Origin: Ruminococcus albus AD2013
GTDB lineage: Bacteria; Bacillota; Clostridia; Oscillospirales; Ruminococcaceae
Length of the DNA stretch: 64,000 bases
NCBI RefSeq assembly: GCF_000526775.1
Contig: NZ_JAGS01000001.1
Span: 930,001 to 994,000, forward strand
Direction of reading: 5' to 3'
Shown here: one piece after another, positions 8,571 through 17,625 of the stretch
How positions within the stretch are numbered: position 1 is the first letter of the stretch
Layout of the letters: each line of letters opens with the position of its first letter
Translations under genes and position numbers: made by a program
The notes under the pieces: model-generated
The model's database searches: none
Seen by the model: the letters and a program-made list of their open reading frames with translations, nothing else
Told to the model about the DNA's origin: nothing

Positions 8571-9046
8571 GGGAACATCAGTCCTCTCTCATCTTTTTCA
8601 TCAGCGGTAACGGATATACCGTTGACCTTGTAGCTTCTCAGCAGGAAATGTGTAGCGGTGGACTGCACGGCATCTATGGCTGCAAGGTTCTCTGCTACAA
8701 AGCGGGAGACCTCGCGGATATTTGTGCCTGTTACAGAGACAAGAATATCATAAGCGCCCGACATAAGTCTTACTGATTCCACCTGTTCGTAGGCTGCTAT
8801 GGACTTTGCTATATCGTCATAGCCTGACTGTGACTGTGGAGTAACTTTCAGTTCGATCAAAGCGGTAACTGAATTTGGATCGTAAACAGCTTCATCAACG
8901 ATGGCAGTATAGCCTGTAATGATACCGTCTTTTTCCAGCTTTTCTATATCCGCGGCGACTTCACCCTCTGTCTTACCGAGCATTACAGCAAGCTCGGCAT
9001 TAGTCAGTCTCGCATTTGACTTTAAAAGTTTAAGCAGTTTTTCCAT
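8567..9046 (-). CDS. alaR: Lrp/AsnC-family transcriptional regulator, AlaR-like
   Basis: A 159-residue feast/famine regulator. The helix-turn-helix is at about residues 5-50 (ARLTNAELAVMLGKTEGEVAADI) and the RAM ligand-binding domain is at about 65-140. It has a strong AGGAGG site. It is the first gene of the aminotransferase/ispE operon and overlaps the aminotransferase gene by four bases, which suggests it senses an amino acid and controls that operon. The name follows the Bacillus alaR-alaT pair by context only. Confidence 0.8.
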   Translation of the reverse strand: MEKLLKLLKSNARLTNAELAVMLGKTEGEVAADIEKLEKDGIITGYTAIVDEAVYDPNSVTALIELKVTPQSQSGYDDIAKSIAAYEQVESVRLMSGAYDILVSVTGTNIREVSRFVAENLAAIDAVQSTATHFLLRSYKVNGISVTADEKDERGLMFP

Positions 9047-9061
9047 AAGTAGACCTCCTTC

Positions 9062-9205
9062 TCGGGAACAGGCGCTAAAAACTCCAAAAAGAGTTTAGCC
9101 TATTAAAAAATAAATAATGATGATTATGCGTTTATTAACTGCCTTCAAGCTCCTCACACAGAGCGACAAAATTTACATACACGGTGATCGTCCATATATA
9201 ATAAT
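9062..9205. other. Leader region upstream of lrp
   Basis: This is the untranslated stretch between purL and lrp. On the minus strand it contains an imperfect hairpin (about 9072-9099: GGCTAAACTC, five T, GGAGTTTTTAGC) 25-50 bases before the lrp ATG. It has no downstream T-run on that strand. No good promoter hexamer pair was found here. Confidence 0.4.
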
Positions 9206-9233
9206 AGGCAGTACCGCATTTACAGTACTGCCT
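9206..9233 (-). terminator. Probable terminator of purL
   Basis: A nine-base perfect stem (AGGCAGTAC/GTACTGCCT) with a 10-base loop, 59 bases after the purL stop. The following sequence on the minus strand is AT-rich but lacks a clean T-run, so efficiency is uncertain. Confidence 0.55.
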
Positions 9234-9291
9234 TAATTATAACATAGTACAATTTAAATGTCAATCTGCAGACCTGACGTCTGCGCTGACA

Positions 9292-12200
9292 TTATTTGAA
9301 ATACTTTACGCCGCTCTCAAAGATCTTCTGATCCTTAGCACCTGGAACGTTGATGCAAACGCCGTTGCCCATTCTTTCGGAGTGACCCATCTTACCCAGC
9401 ACTCTGCCGTCGGGAGAAGTGATACCCTCGATAGCATCGAATGAGGTGTTGGGGTTGCAGTGGATATCGAATGTAGGTTCACCATCAAAGTCAACGTACT
9501 GTGTTGCGATCTGACCGTTAGCTGCAAGCTTTGCGATCTCCTCAGCGGTAGCTACGAATCTTCCCTCACCGTGAGAGATAGCTATACTGTGGATATCATC
9601 TACTTCGCAAGCAGCCAGCCATGGCGACTTATTAGAAGCGATACGTGTATTTACCATCTTGGACTGATGTCTTGCGATGGTGTTGAATGTCAGTGTAGGA
9701 GAATCATCGCGCATATCAACAATCTCGCCGTAAGGAACAAGACCCAGCTTAACAAGAGCCTGGAAACCGTTGCATATACCCAGCATCAGACCATCGCGGT
9801 TCTTCAGCAGATCGTGGATAGCATCTGTCAACTTGGGATTGCGCAGGAATGATACGATAAACTTACCGCTTCCGTCTGGCTCGTCACCGCCGCTGAAACC
9901 GCCGGGCAGCATAACGATCTGTGACTGCTTGATCTTCTTTTCCATAGCATCAACAGATTCCTTGATAGCCTGCTCCGAGAGATTTCTTACTACGAATATC
10001 TCAGCCTCAGCACCAGCCTTTTCAAACTGTCTTGCAGTATCGTATTCACAGTTGGTTCCGGGGAATACAGGGATAAGAACCTTGGGCTTAGCAACCTTAA
10101 TTGCGGGAGCTTTTCTCTCATCAGCCTTGAAGCTGTACTTGTTAGGCTTCTCAGCAGGTTCCTTAACGTGAACAGGATATACGGGTTCCAGCTTCTTCTC
10201 CCAGAGATCCTGGATCTTTTCGAGGTCGATGGTATAACCATTGTTCTCAATGGTGTAAGCCTGAGTGGTCTCACCGATAACTCTTTCAGCAGTCTGAACA
10301 CCGTGAGCAAGCTCGATAACGAAACTGCCGTAGCAAGCGCGGTAAAGTTCTGCAGGAGTAACCTTATCTGTGAATTTAAAGCCTATCTTGTTACCAAATG
10401 CCATCTTAGCAACAGCCTCGGAAACGCCGCCGTAAGCAACAGACCAGCAAGAAAGAACGTTGCCGTCTGCTATCAGCTTCTCGACCTTCTCGAATACCTT
10501 TTTCAGGCTGTCAAACTTGACTATATTGTTTTCATCATATTCAGGCTTGATGAGTATTACTCTTGAACCAGCCTTCTTGAATTCCTGAGAAATGATCTTA
10601 TCGGTCTTGGCAGTGGATACTGCAAAGGATACCAGCGTAGGAGGGACGTCGATGTTCTCGAATGTACCCGACATAGAATCCTTACCGCCGATTGATCCGC
10701 AGCCCAGTTCGATCTGAGCCTTATATGCACCCAGCAGAGCGGAGAAAGGCTTGCCCCATCTTGAAGGATTGTTCTGAGTTCTCTCAAAGTATTCCTGGAA
10801 AGTCAGCCAGCAGTGTTCATAGGAGCCGCCTGTTGCAATTACCTTTGCTACAGATTCAACTACCGCGGACATAGCACCGTGATAGGGGCTTACACTGGAG
10901 AGAAATGGGTTGAATCCCCAGCCCATGATTGAAGCAGTTGTAGTCTCGCCGTTAAGAACGGGAAGCTTGCAAGCCATAGCCTGTGTAGGAGTGTTCTGAT
11001 ACTTACCGCCGTAAGGCATAAGAACTGTACCGGCACCGATCGTAGAGTCAAATCTTTCAACAAGACCCTTCTGTGAGCAGATATTCAAATTGGATATCAT
11101 AGCTTCCCAACGGTCTGCATTATCCTCGCCGCCGTCATCGTTTGCGAATACGGGAGTAGGAACTTCGATATCGGTGTGCTTCTCGGCACCATTAGAGTTG
11201 AGGAACTCTCTGGACAGGTCAACAATTGTGTTGCCGTTCCAGTTCATTCTCAGTCTGGGCTCTTCGGTAACTCTTGCTACCATAGTAGCTTCCAGGTTCT
11301 CCTTAGCAGCCTCAGCCATGAATTTTTCAAGGTCTTCCTTGGCAATAACAACTGCCATTCTCTCCTGAGATTCTGAGATAGCAAGCTCTGTACCGTCAAG
11401 ACCGTCATATTTCTTGGTAACGAGATCAAGATTTATCTGAAGACCGTCAGCCAGTTCGCCGATAGCAACTGATACACCACCTGCGCCGAAGTCGTTGCAG
11501 CGCTTGATCATTGCAGTAACTTCAGGATTTCTGAACAGTCTCTGAAGCTTTCTTTCTTCGGGTGCATTACCCTTCTGAACTTCAGCACCGCAGGTCTCGA
11601 GAGAGTGCAGTGTGTGGGACTTGGAAGAACCTGTTGCACCGCCGCAGCCGTCGCGTCCGGTCTTACCGCCCAGCAGGATAACGATATCCTCGGGGGCAGG
11701 TCTTTCACGTCTGACGTTGGAAGCGGGAGCTGCACCGATAACTGCGCCTATCTCCATACGCTTTGCAACGTAGCCGGGGTGATATATTTCGTTTACGTGA
11801 CCTGTAGCAAGTCCGATCTGGTTACCATAGGAAGAATAACCGTTAGCAGCACCTACAACAAGCTTTCTCTGGGGCAGTTTACCTGCAATGGTATCTTCAA
11901 CAGGAACAAGAGGATTGCCTGCGCCTGTTACACGCATTGCCTGATATACGTAAGAACGACCGGACAGAGGGTCTCTGATAGCGCCGCCCAGACAAGTAGC
12001 CGCACCGCCAAAAGGCTCGATCTCGGTGGGATGGTTGTGAGTTTCGTTCTTGAACATCAGCAGCCAGTCCTCATCAACACCGTCAACATCGACTTTGATC
12101 TTTACAGAACAAGCATTGATCTCTTCACTCTCGTCAAGATCTTTCAGCAGACCGGCTTTTTTCAGCTGCTTTGCGCCGAAGCAAGCAAGATCCATAAGGG

Positions 12201-13005
12201 TGATGGGCTTGTCTGTTCTGCCTGCGTAGAGGTCTTTTCTGGCATTTATATAATCGGTAAAGGTAGCTGCGATATAATCGGGCTCAATAGAAACATTGTC
12301 AACGATGGTCGAGAATGTGGTGTGACGGCAGTGATCCGACCAGTAGGTATCGATCATTCTGATCTCGGTTATGGTAGGATCGCGCTTTTCCTGCTCCTTG
12401 AAATACTTCTGGCAGAACTTGATATCATCGAGGTCCATAGCAAGACCCAGATCTGCAAGCATTGCTTTGAGATCATCCTCTGAAGACTCGATGAAGCCCT
12501 TAACTGTATCAACAGTTGTGGGGATATCGTACTTGATATCAAGAGTCTCGAACTCATCAAGAGAAGCTTCTCTCGATTCAACAGGGTTGATCATATACTG
12601 CTTGATCTGCGCAAGCTCCTCATCATTTAGGTTGCCGCTTACTATGTAAATACGGGCGGACTTGATAACGGGACGCTTACCCGCAGTCAGCAGTGAGATA
12701 CACTGCGCACATGAATCAGCTCTCTGATCGAACTGACCGGGAAGATACTCAACAGCGAATATCTGCTCGTCCTCACCTACAGCGGGAAGATGATCATAGG
12801 TAACATCAACCGCGGGCTCGGAAAATACCACGGGAATAGCAAGCTCGAAATCTTTTACAGGCAGACCCTCAGCATCATAGCGGTTAATAACGCGAAGACC
12901 TTTGAGGTTTTCAAGACCCAGTGCAGACTTGATACCGCCCAGCAGTGAATCAGCTTCAACTGCAAATTCCGGCTTTTTTTCTACATAAATTCTGTATACT
13001 GACAT
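9292..13005 (-). CDS. purL: Phosphoribosylformylglycinamidine synthase, single-chain (PurL + PurQ)
   Basis: A protein of about 1237 residues that converts FGAR, ATP and glutamine to FGAM in purine synthesis. It is the large fused type. It has a PurS-like N-terminus and a central AIR-synthetase-related synthase with FKNETHNHP near residue 320 and GGKDSMSG. A class I glutaminase lies in about the last 250 residues, with nucleophile Cys in LGICNGFQ and the His of SHGEGRF. The start chosen is the ATG at 13005 (MSVYRIYVEKK), which follows AAGGAG and a consensus promoter; a longer frame to 13038 has no ribosome site. No purine riboswitch was recognised in the roughly 45-base leader. Confidence 0.95.
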   Translation of the reverse strand: MSVYRIYVEKKPEFAVEADSLLGGIKSALGLENLKGLRVINRYDAEGLPVKDFELAIPVVFSEPAVDVTYDHLPAVGEDEQIFAVEYLPGQFDQRADSCAQCISLLTAGKRPVIKSARIYIVSGNLNDEELAQIKQYMINPVESREASLDEFETLDIKYDIPTTVDTVKGFIESSEDDLKAMLADLGLAMDLDDIKFCQKYFKEQEKRDPTITEIRMIDTYWSDHCRHTTFSTIVDNVSIEPDYIAATFTDYINARKDLYAGRTDKPITLMDLACFGAKQLKKAGLLKDLDESEEINACSVKIKVDVDGVDEDWLLMFKNETHNHPTEIEPFGGAATCLGGAIRDPLSGRSYVYQAMRVTGAGNPLVPVEDTIAGKLPQRKLVVGAANGYSSYGNQIGLATGHVNEIYHPGYVAKRMEIGAVIGAAPASNVRRERPAPEDIVILLGGKTGRDGCGGATGSSKSHTLHSLETCGAEVQKGNAPEERKLQRLFRNPEVTAMIKRCNDFGAGGVSVAIGELADGLQINLDLVTKKYDGLDGTELAISESQERMAVVIAKEDLEKFMAEAAKENLEATMVARVTEEPRLRMNWNGNTIVDLSREFLNSNGAEKHTDIEVPTPVFANDDGGEDNADRWEAMISNLNICSQKGLVERFDSTIGAGTVLMPYGGKYQNTPTQAMACKLPVLNGETTTASIMGWGFNPFLSSVSPYHGAMSAVVESVAKVIATGGSYEHCWLTFQEYFERTQNNPSRWGKPFSALLGAYKAQIELGCGSIGGKDSMSGTFENIDVPPTLVSFAVSTAKTDKIISQEFKKAGSRVILIKPEYDENNIVKFDSLKKVFEKVEKLIADGNVLSCWSVAYGGVSEAVAKMAFGNKIGFKFTDKVTPAELYRACYGSFVIELAHGVQTAERVIGETTQAYTIENNGYTIDLEKIQDLWEKKLEPVYPVHVKEPAEKPNKYSFKADERKAPAIKVAKPKVLIPVFPGTNCEYDTARQFEKAGAEAEIFVVRNLSEQAIKESVDAMEKKIKQSQIVMLPGGFSGGDEPDGSGKFIVSFLRNPKLTDAIHDLLKNRDGLMLGICNGFQALVKLGLVPYGEIVDMRDDSPTLTFNTIARHQSKMVNTRIASNKSPWLAACEVDDIHSIAISHGEGRFVATAEEIAKLAANGQIATQYVDFDGEPTFDIHCNPNTSFDAIEGITSPDGRVLGKMGHSERMGNGVCINVPGAKDQKIFESGVKYFK

Positions 13006-13058
13006 ATCAGCAGCTCCTTTACAGATTAATTTATACAAAATGTATCCATGTAAAATAT

Positions 13059-13088
13059 ATTATACTACATCTTGGGGGTCTTTGTCAA
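13059..13088 (-). promoter_or_regulatory. purL promoter
   Basis: TTGACA (13088-13083), 18 bases, TATAAT (13064-13059) on the minus strand. It is divergent from the promoter at 13107-13135. Confidence 0.8.
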
Positions 13089-13106
13089 TGACTTAATTAT
13101 TAAACA

Positions 13107-13135
13107 TTGACTTATATGGAAAAATGTTATATAAT
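13107..13135 (+). promoter_or_regulatory. Promoter of the small-protein/AAA ATPase operon
   Basis: TTGACT (13107-13112), 17 bases, TATAAT (13130-13135). Confidence 0.8.
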
Positions 13136-13166
13136 GTAAACACAGATCATATTAGAGGTGAACGAT

Positions 13167-13451
13167 ATGGAAAAGCTGTTTCCCTTTTCAGATGCGCCTG
13201 ATACGGCAGTATTTACCTGCTGTCATGTACTTTCGGGCGAAAGACCAGTGCTGTACGTGAGCCATGATGAAGATGGATACTGGCAGTTTTTATGCGGTGA
13301 AGAACATGAAGAATCTGATGCAGGAATAGTATCACTGCATAGCATATATATGTCAGATAAAAGCGTAGGACTTCTGGCTGAATTAGAATGCGGATATTCG
13401 GCTGAAAGAGAAAACGTTGAAAGCAAATGGGTAATAATTGAAGATACATAA
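13167..13451 (+). CDS. Small protein of unknown function, DUF2185-like
   Basis: A 94-residue soluble acidic protein. The ATG at 13167 is preferred over an in-frame GTG at 13158 because GAGGTG sits six bases upstream of the ATG. The centre reads VLYVSHDEDGYWQFLCGEEH, with two Cys in the early FTCCHVL. This loosely resembles DUF2185-type small proteins that occur among polymorphic-toxin immunity proteins, but that is a weak likeness from memory. The gene is 17 bases upstream of the AAA ATPase and shares its promoter. Confidence 0.6.
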   Translation: MEKLFPFSDAPDTAVFTCCHVLSGERPVLYVSHDEDGYWQFLCGEEHEESDAGIVSLHSIYMSDKSVGLLAELECGYSAERENVESKWVIIEDT

Positions 13452-13468
13452 AAACGGAGGAATATGAA

Positions 13469-14662
13469 ATGACCGATTTCAAGCGAATATTGAAACAGAT
13501 AAGAAGCCTTGTGATATTCAAGAAACTTCGCAGAGATGATGTTTTAACTGATATGATACAGACCATTCTAGCAATTTGCGAAGAAGATACCGAAAATGCA
13601 GTTGAATGGTACTGCGATATGTGCGGCGACCTTTATAAGTCGGGCGACGACCTCACAGAGTACATCATGAAGATAATTCTCGAAGACGAGAATCTTTTTA
13701 TACTCAAAAAGGGTGAGGGGCTTGAAACGGGAACGATGCTGGATAATTGTCTTGCAAATGAGCTTGCTTTTCTGGAAGAGTTAGCAACTATCCCCAGCAG
13801 TGAATTCATCGACAGGATAAATTACGACGGATTTCTGCCCGAATACAGGATCAGTCCCAGAGATTTTTCCCAGATATATGCTCAACGTGTGCATGAGATC
13901 AAAAAGATCGGCTACGGCATATATTCAAAGTACAATATTTTCATAATCAAGGACGGAGTTATGACTCCTGTTGAACACGCCGATCCAATAAGACTTTCGC
14001 AGCTGCATGATTATGAAAATGAAAGATCTCAGGTCATTGCCAACACAAAAGCACTGCTTGCGGGCAAACCCGCAAACAATGTTCTGCTTTACGGTGACTG
14101 TGGCACGGGCAAATCCTCGACGGTCAAAGCTATCGCAAACGAGTATGCTTGTGAAGGTCTAAGGCTTATCGAGCTGAAAAAGAAACAGCTGCACGAGATA
14201 CCCAACATCGTCGAAAAAATCAGTAAGAATCCGCTGAAATTCATTATCTTCATAGATGATCTGTCTTTCACAGAAGATGACAACGACTACGCTGCACTGA
14301 AAGCTATACTCGAAGGCAGTGTTGCTTCTACGGCTTCAAATCTGGTGATCTATGCCACATCGAACCGCCGTCATCTGGTACGTGAAACTTTCACAGCACG
14401 AAAAGGCGACGAGATACATTTCAAGGATACCATGCAGGAACTTCTTTCGCTATCTGACCGTTTCGGACTTACCGTGACATTCCAGAAGCCGGATAAAAAT
14501 CTGTTCCTCGATCTTGTAAACAAACTGGCTGATGAATATGAGGTAAAGACCGATCGTGCTGAATTGGAGATCAAAGCGGAAGCTTTTGCACTCTCAAAGG
14601 GCGGACGTTCACCACGTGTTGCAAAACAGTTCATTGAATACGTCAAGGGCACAGAAGAGTAA
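13469..14662 (+). CDS. AAA-type ATP-binding protein, DUF815 family
   Basis: A 397-residue protein. An N-terminal helical region (~1-190) is followed by an AAA ATPase domain with Walker A GDCGTGKSS at about 209-217. Walker B is IIFIDDLSF near 265-273, and there is a sensor-like YATSNRRHL near 296. Full-length DUF815 proteins have this layout; their role is unknown. It has a GGAGG ribosome site and is cotranscribed with the small gene before it. A terminator lies just after the stop. Confidence 0.82.
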   Translation: MTDFKRILKQIRSLVIFKKLRRDDVLTDMIQTILAICEEDTENAVEWYCDMCGDLYKSGDDLTEYIMKIILEDENLFILKKGEGLETGTMLDNCLANELAFLEELATIPSSEFIDRINYDGFLPEYRISPRDFSQIYAQRVHEIKKIGYGIYSKYNIFIIKDGVMTPVEHADPIRLSQLHDYENERSQVIANTKALLAGKPANNVLLYGDCGTGKSSTVKAIANEYACEGLRLIELKKKQLHEIPNIVEKISKNPLKFIIFIDDLSFTEDDNDYAALKAILEGSVASTASNLVIYATSNRRHLVRETFTARKGDEIHFKDTMQELLSLSDRFGLTVTFQKPDKNLFLDLVNKLADEYEVKTDRAELEIKAEAFALSKGGRSPRVAKQFIEYVKGTEE

Positions 14663-14684
14663 TGATTCTAAATATTATAAAAAC

Positions 14685-14706
14685 GGCAGTTTCTTCGGGA
14701 ACTGCC
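14685..14706. terminator. Bidirectional terminator between the AAA gene and the CotH gene
   Basis: A seven-base GGCAGTT/AACTGCC stem with an 8-base loop. T-runs follow on both strands (CTTTTTAT on plus, CGTTTTTAT on minus). Confidence 0.8.
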
Positions 14707-14732
14707 CTTTTTATGTTCTGTAAAACTGTAAA

Positions 14733-17432
14733 TTACTGAATAGTAACAGTTACTGCATTCTTGATAGGATCGGACGTATTCCACTTACCGTTAACTCTTG
14801 CAGCAATAGCTACCTTATAAGTCATGCCCGGAGTAAGGTTCTTAGGAGTAATGTACCTGTTTGTAGTAATGTCGGAAGTCTGAATTCTCCATTTACCTGC
14901 AAGGAATACAGCGATACCGTACTTGTCAGCACCCTGTACTTTGTCCCAGATAAACTGAACCTGATGATACTGAGAATTGTAATTAACCTTGATGTTTGTA
15001 GGATAATCAGTATTGCCGGTCGATCCACCGCTGTTCTGATCGCTGTAAACTGCCTTTACGGAAGCATTAGAACCAGTTAGTTTGATCTTGATACTGCCTG
15101 ACTTATCAGAGCCGTTTGTTATCTGTGCACCGCTGATCTGCCAGTGGTCAAATGATTTTCCTTCCTTGGGTGAAGCTGTCAGATCAAGTTCGTAATCCTT
15201 GTGGTACTTACCGGACCATTTGTCTATTGCGCCGAGTTTCAGGGTGTTGAGCTGTATCTCTCCGGAATTGCTGCTGTTATTCACTGTAAAGGTCACAGGT
15301 TCACCTGAAAAACCAACAGCCTGACGAAGATAACGCTCTGCGGGATCGAAACGCTGTTTATAGAAGTTTACAATAGTCCTCCACTGGTTAATATATGACT
15401 GCGCATTATTGCCTGATCCGAAACGCTTGTATGTATCCGCTGCCTGCTGGCTGAAATTATCGGAATAGTACTTAGCTTTATCTGCTACCCTGTTTGGCTC
15501 AAAGTTGTAGTTTGCCATATCCATCATGGTACGTGCAAAATCTTTGGCAAACTGGTCATTTTTGAGCAGTGCTGTGAACATTCTGCTGACATCGATCTGC
15601 TGATCCTGCTGTAAACGGCGGAATCCGTTTGTATTAACAGAAGTATCCTGGCTGTTGTAAAGTCCTACGCTATATTCGGTATCAAACATTATCATGCGCC
15701 ACTTTCCGTCTGCATAGGGATTGGAGCTGTCAATGGTATTTGAACGCCATGATGCGATATTACGCTTGGGCCAGTCCTGATTTGCCCAGTAGATCTGCGC
15801 TGCAAAGTAATCCATAAAGCTTTGGATATCTATCTTTTCGCAGATCTGTGCATAACTCAGACTGCCGTTTGCAGCACCCTTTACGAGGGCATTCCAATCC
15901 TGAAGATCGGAGTCGGAACCTTCTTCAACTTCCCCTTCCTTTATCAATGCGACGTCACTCTTCTTAACACCGTAGTGATCGCTGATGTAGGCATCGTTGA
16001 GCTTCTCGCATATCTGATAGATCCCCCAAAATTCACCATCGATAAATACCATGCACTCGCTCATTGCCTGATGTCCGAAATCACGGTCAGCTACAAGGCT
16101 CTGATTGAGAGAATCACGGAAGATCGCGTTATTGTTATCATTACCGCCGTCACGCAGAGAGATGGTGGTATAACTCTTTATAGCTTTGCCGTTCTTTGCC
16201 TTTACGGAAGTACCGTCAAAGAAATCGTAGCTAAATTCAGGAGCACCATAATCCAGACGTGCATAAACATTGAAACTCTTCTGAGCATTGTGGCGTGAAG
16301 CACCGCCCTTGATGCGGATACCTACGTCCTGGTCGATAACTTTCTGCCCTTTATCGAAAACGGTCATAGTAGCAGGACGCTCCCAAGCCTTGCCTGACTG
16401 AGTGTAGTTAGCATCCCTTTCCCATTCTCTCTTACCGTTGGAACCTGCGGACGCTCTGAATTCATCGTAGTACTTGCCCAGAACATAGATACCTGTTTCA
16501 TAATTGAACAGACTATCAGGGTCGGTCACAAGGGATACGACCTTCATATCCTTGTAGTATCCCGAATTTGTCTTGCCTACGAAATATGTTCTGGTGATGA
16601 CATCACTCACACGCCCCTGAGTATCGACTGCAACAGCGCGTATGATATTAGCTTTATCAACAGGTGAAGAAGGCGGATTGTAGCCGTATGTAGAAATATT
16701 TCTCTCAGCGCTCAGCTTATTGGGATTAGAGGAAACATCCGTGAGAGTGAAAGGTGAAGTATATTTCTGTGAAGATGTGGTCGGTACGGAGCCGTCTGTG
16801 GTATAATATACAGTAGTTCCCGACGGTACCTGAATGGATACAGTCTTTCCTGCGTCATAGTAGCCGCTTTCAAGAGAGAATTCAGGAGTAGCCACTGCTG
16901 CTGAACCCTGGGGTTCAACATTTGTTTTACCCGGTGTGCAGGCGAGTTCAAAGAAATTTCCGCTGCCATCGGGATACTGTCCATAGGAAGCATCAGAAGC
17001 GATGGAGCCGAAAGTCAGAGTATCAGCTGCGTTGCCGTTTGCATCGGAGAGCGTAAGAGTCTCGCCCGAACCTGACATACCGAATGGAGCTATGGAAGTG
17101 TTGGTCTCCCCTGCTGTGCTGTCGCAGTAGATGACCAGATAAGACTTGGGTTCGATCTTCGTGCCATTGGGTATCTTGAATTTAAATGGCTTTGTTGCCT
17201 TGTCTGAAAGTCCCCAGCCTGACAGGTCAACAGCAGAATTTCCTGAGTTGTAAAGCTCGACCCAGTCGTAGAAATTTCCGTCGGGAGCCGCAATAGTCGT
17301 GTTCTTTGAGCAGACCTCATTGATTGTTACACCGCTCGAAGCAGCGTAAGCAGGGATAAGCCCTGCATTCTGGCAGACAAGCCCCAGACAAAGTATGCCT
17401 GCAGCAGCCTTTCGACCGATATTATGATTCAT
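14733..17432 (-). CDS. Secreted CotH-kinase-fold protein with lamin-tail domain
   Basis: An 899-residue exported protein with a signal peptide in residues 1-30 (AAAGILCLG...AYAAS). Domains in order: lamin-tail (LTD) domain ~33-145; a chitobiase C-terminal-like beta module ~185-240 with VYYTTDGSVPT; a CotH-kinase domain ~290-690 with IRIKGGASR and GEFWGIYQICEKLND, and IMFDTEYSVGL as a likely metal site; a beta-repeat-like region ~735-790; a fibronectin-III-like domain ~805-898. Spore CotH phosphorylates coat proteins. Relatives in Ruminococcus occur as secreted, sometimes dockerin-bearing proteins of unknown substrate. This one has no dockerin and no sortase or S-layer anchor that I can see. 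It has a consensus promoter and AGGAGG site and is monocistronic. Confidence 0.85.
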   Translation of the reverse strand: MNHNIGRKAAAGILCLGLVCQNAGLIPAYAASSGVTINEVCSKNTTIAAPDGNFYDWVELYNSGNSAVDLSGWGLSDKATKPFKFKIPNGTKIEPKSYLVIYCDSTAGETNTSIAPFGMSGSGETLTLSDANGNAADTLTFGSIASDASYGQYPDGSGNFFELACTPGKTNVEPQGSAAVATPEFSLESGYYDAGKTVSIQVPSGTTVYYTTDGSVPTTSSQKYTSPFTLTDVSSNPNKLSAERNISTYGYNPPSSPVDKANIIRAVAVDTQGRVSDVITRTYFVGKTNSGYYKDMKVVSLVTDPDSLFNYETGIYVLGKYYDEFRASAGSNGKREWERDANYTQSGKAWERPATMTVFDKGQKVIDQDVGIRIKGGASRHNAQKSFNVYARLDYGAPEFSYDFFDGTSVKAKNGKAIKSYTTISLRDGGNDNNNAIFRDSLNQSLVADRDFGHQAMSECMVFIDGEFWGIYQICEKLNDAYISDHYGVKKSDVALIKEGEVEEGSDSDLQDWNALVKGAANGSLSYAQICEKIDIQSFMDYFAAQIYWANQDWPKRNIASWRSNTIDSSNPYADGKWRMIMFDTEYSVGLYNSQDTSVNTNGFRRLQQDQQIDVSRMFTALLKNDQFAKDFARTMMDMANYNFEPNRVADKAKYYSDNFSQQAADTYKRFGSGNNAQSYINQWRTIVNFYKQRFDPAERYLRQAVGFSGEPVTFTVNNSSNSGEIQLNTLKLGAIDKWSGKYHKDYELDLTASPKEGKSFDHWQISGAQITNGSDKSGSIKIKLTGSNASVKAVYSDQNSGGSTGNTDYPTNIKVNYNSQYHQVQFIWDKVQGADKYGIAVFLAGKWRIQTSDITTNRYITPKNLTPGMTYKVAIAARVNGKWNTSDPIKNAVTVTIQ

Positions 17433-17486
17433 ATTATATTTCCTCCTTATTTAAAGTAACAATTTGTTTGGTATTTTAACAATTTT

Positions 17487-17515
17487 ATTATATCACACTT
17501 GATCTGCGTTGTCAA
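17487..17515 (-). promoter_or_regulatory. Consensus promoter of the CotH gene
   Basis: TTGACA (17515-17510), 17 bases, TATAAT (17492-17487) on the minus strand, an exact consensus. Confidence 0.85.
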
Positions 17516-17562
17516 GATGAATAAAAATTGCTAAAAGAACTTTGCCGTTTTGTACATAAATA

Positions 17563-17592
17563 AAGCCTCCTAATTAATATGATCGGAGGCTT
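17563..17592 (-). terminator. Probable ligA terminator
   Basis: An eight-base AAGCCTCC/GGAGGCTT stem with a 14-base AT-rich loop, 33 bases after the ligA stop. The T-rich tail is interrupted (TTTATTTATG). Confidence 0.6.
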
Positions 17593-17625
17593 ATCTATAC
17601 TGTGATTTTCTGTAATTTATCGTGG

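Noticed and set aside
11605..12483. 292-codon plus-strand ORF inside purL
   Set aside because: Antisense shadow of conserved purL sequence; no ribosome site or domain.
13005..13058. Purine riboswitch in the purL leader
   Set aside because: Leader of about 45 bases is too short and lacks the purine aptamer core.
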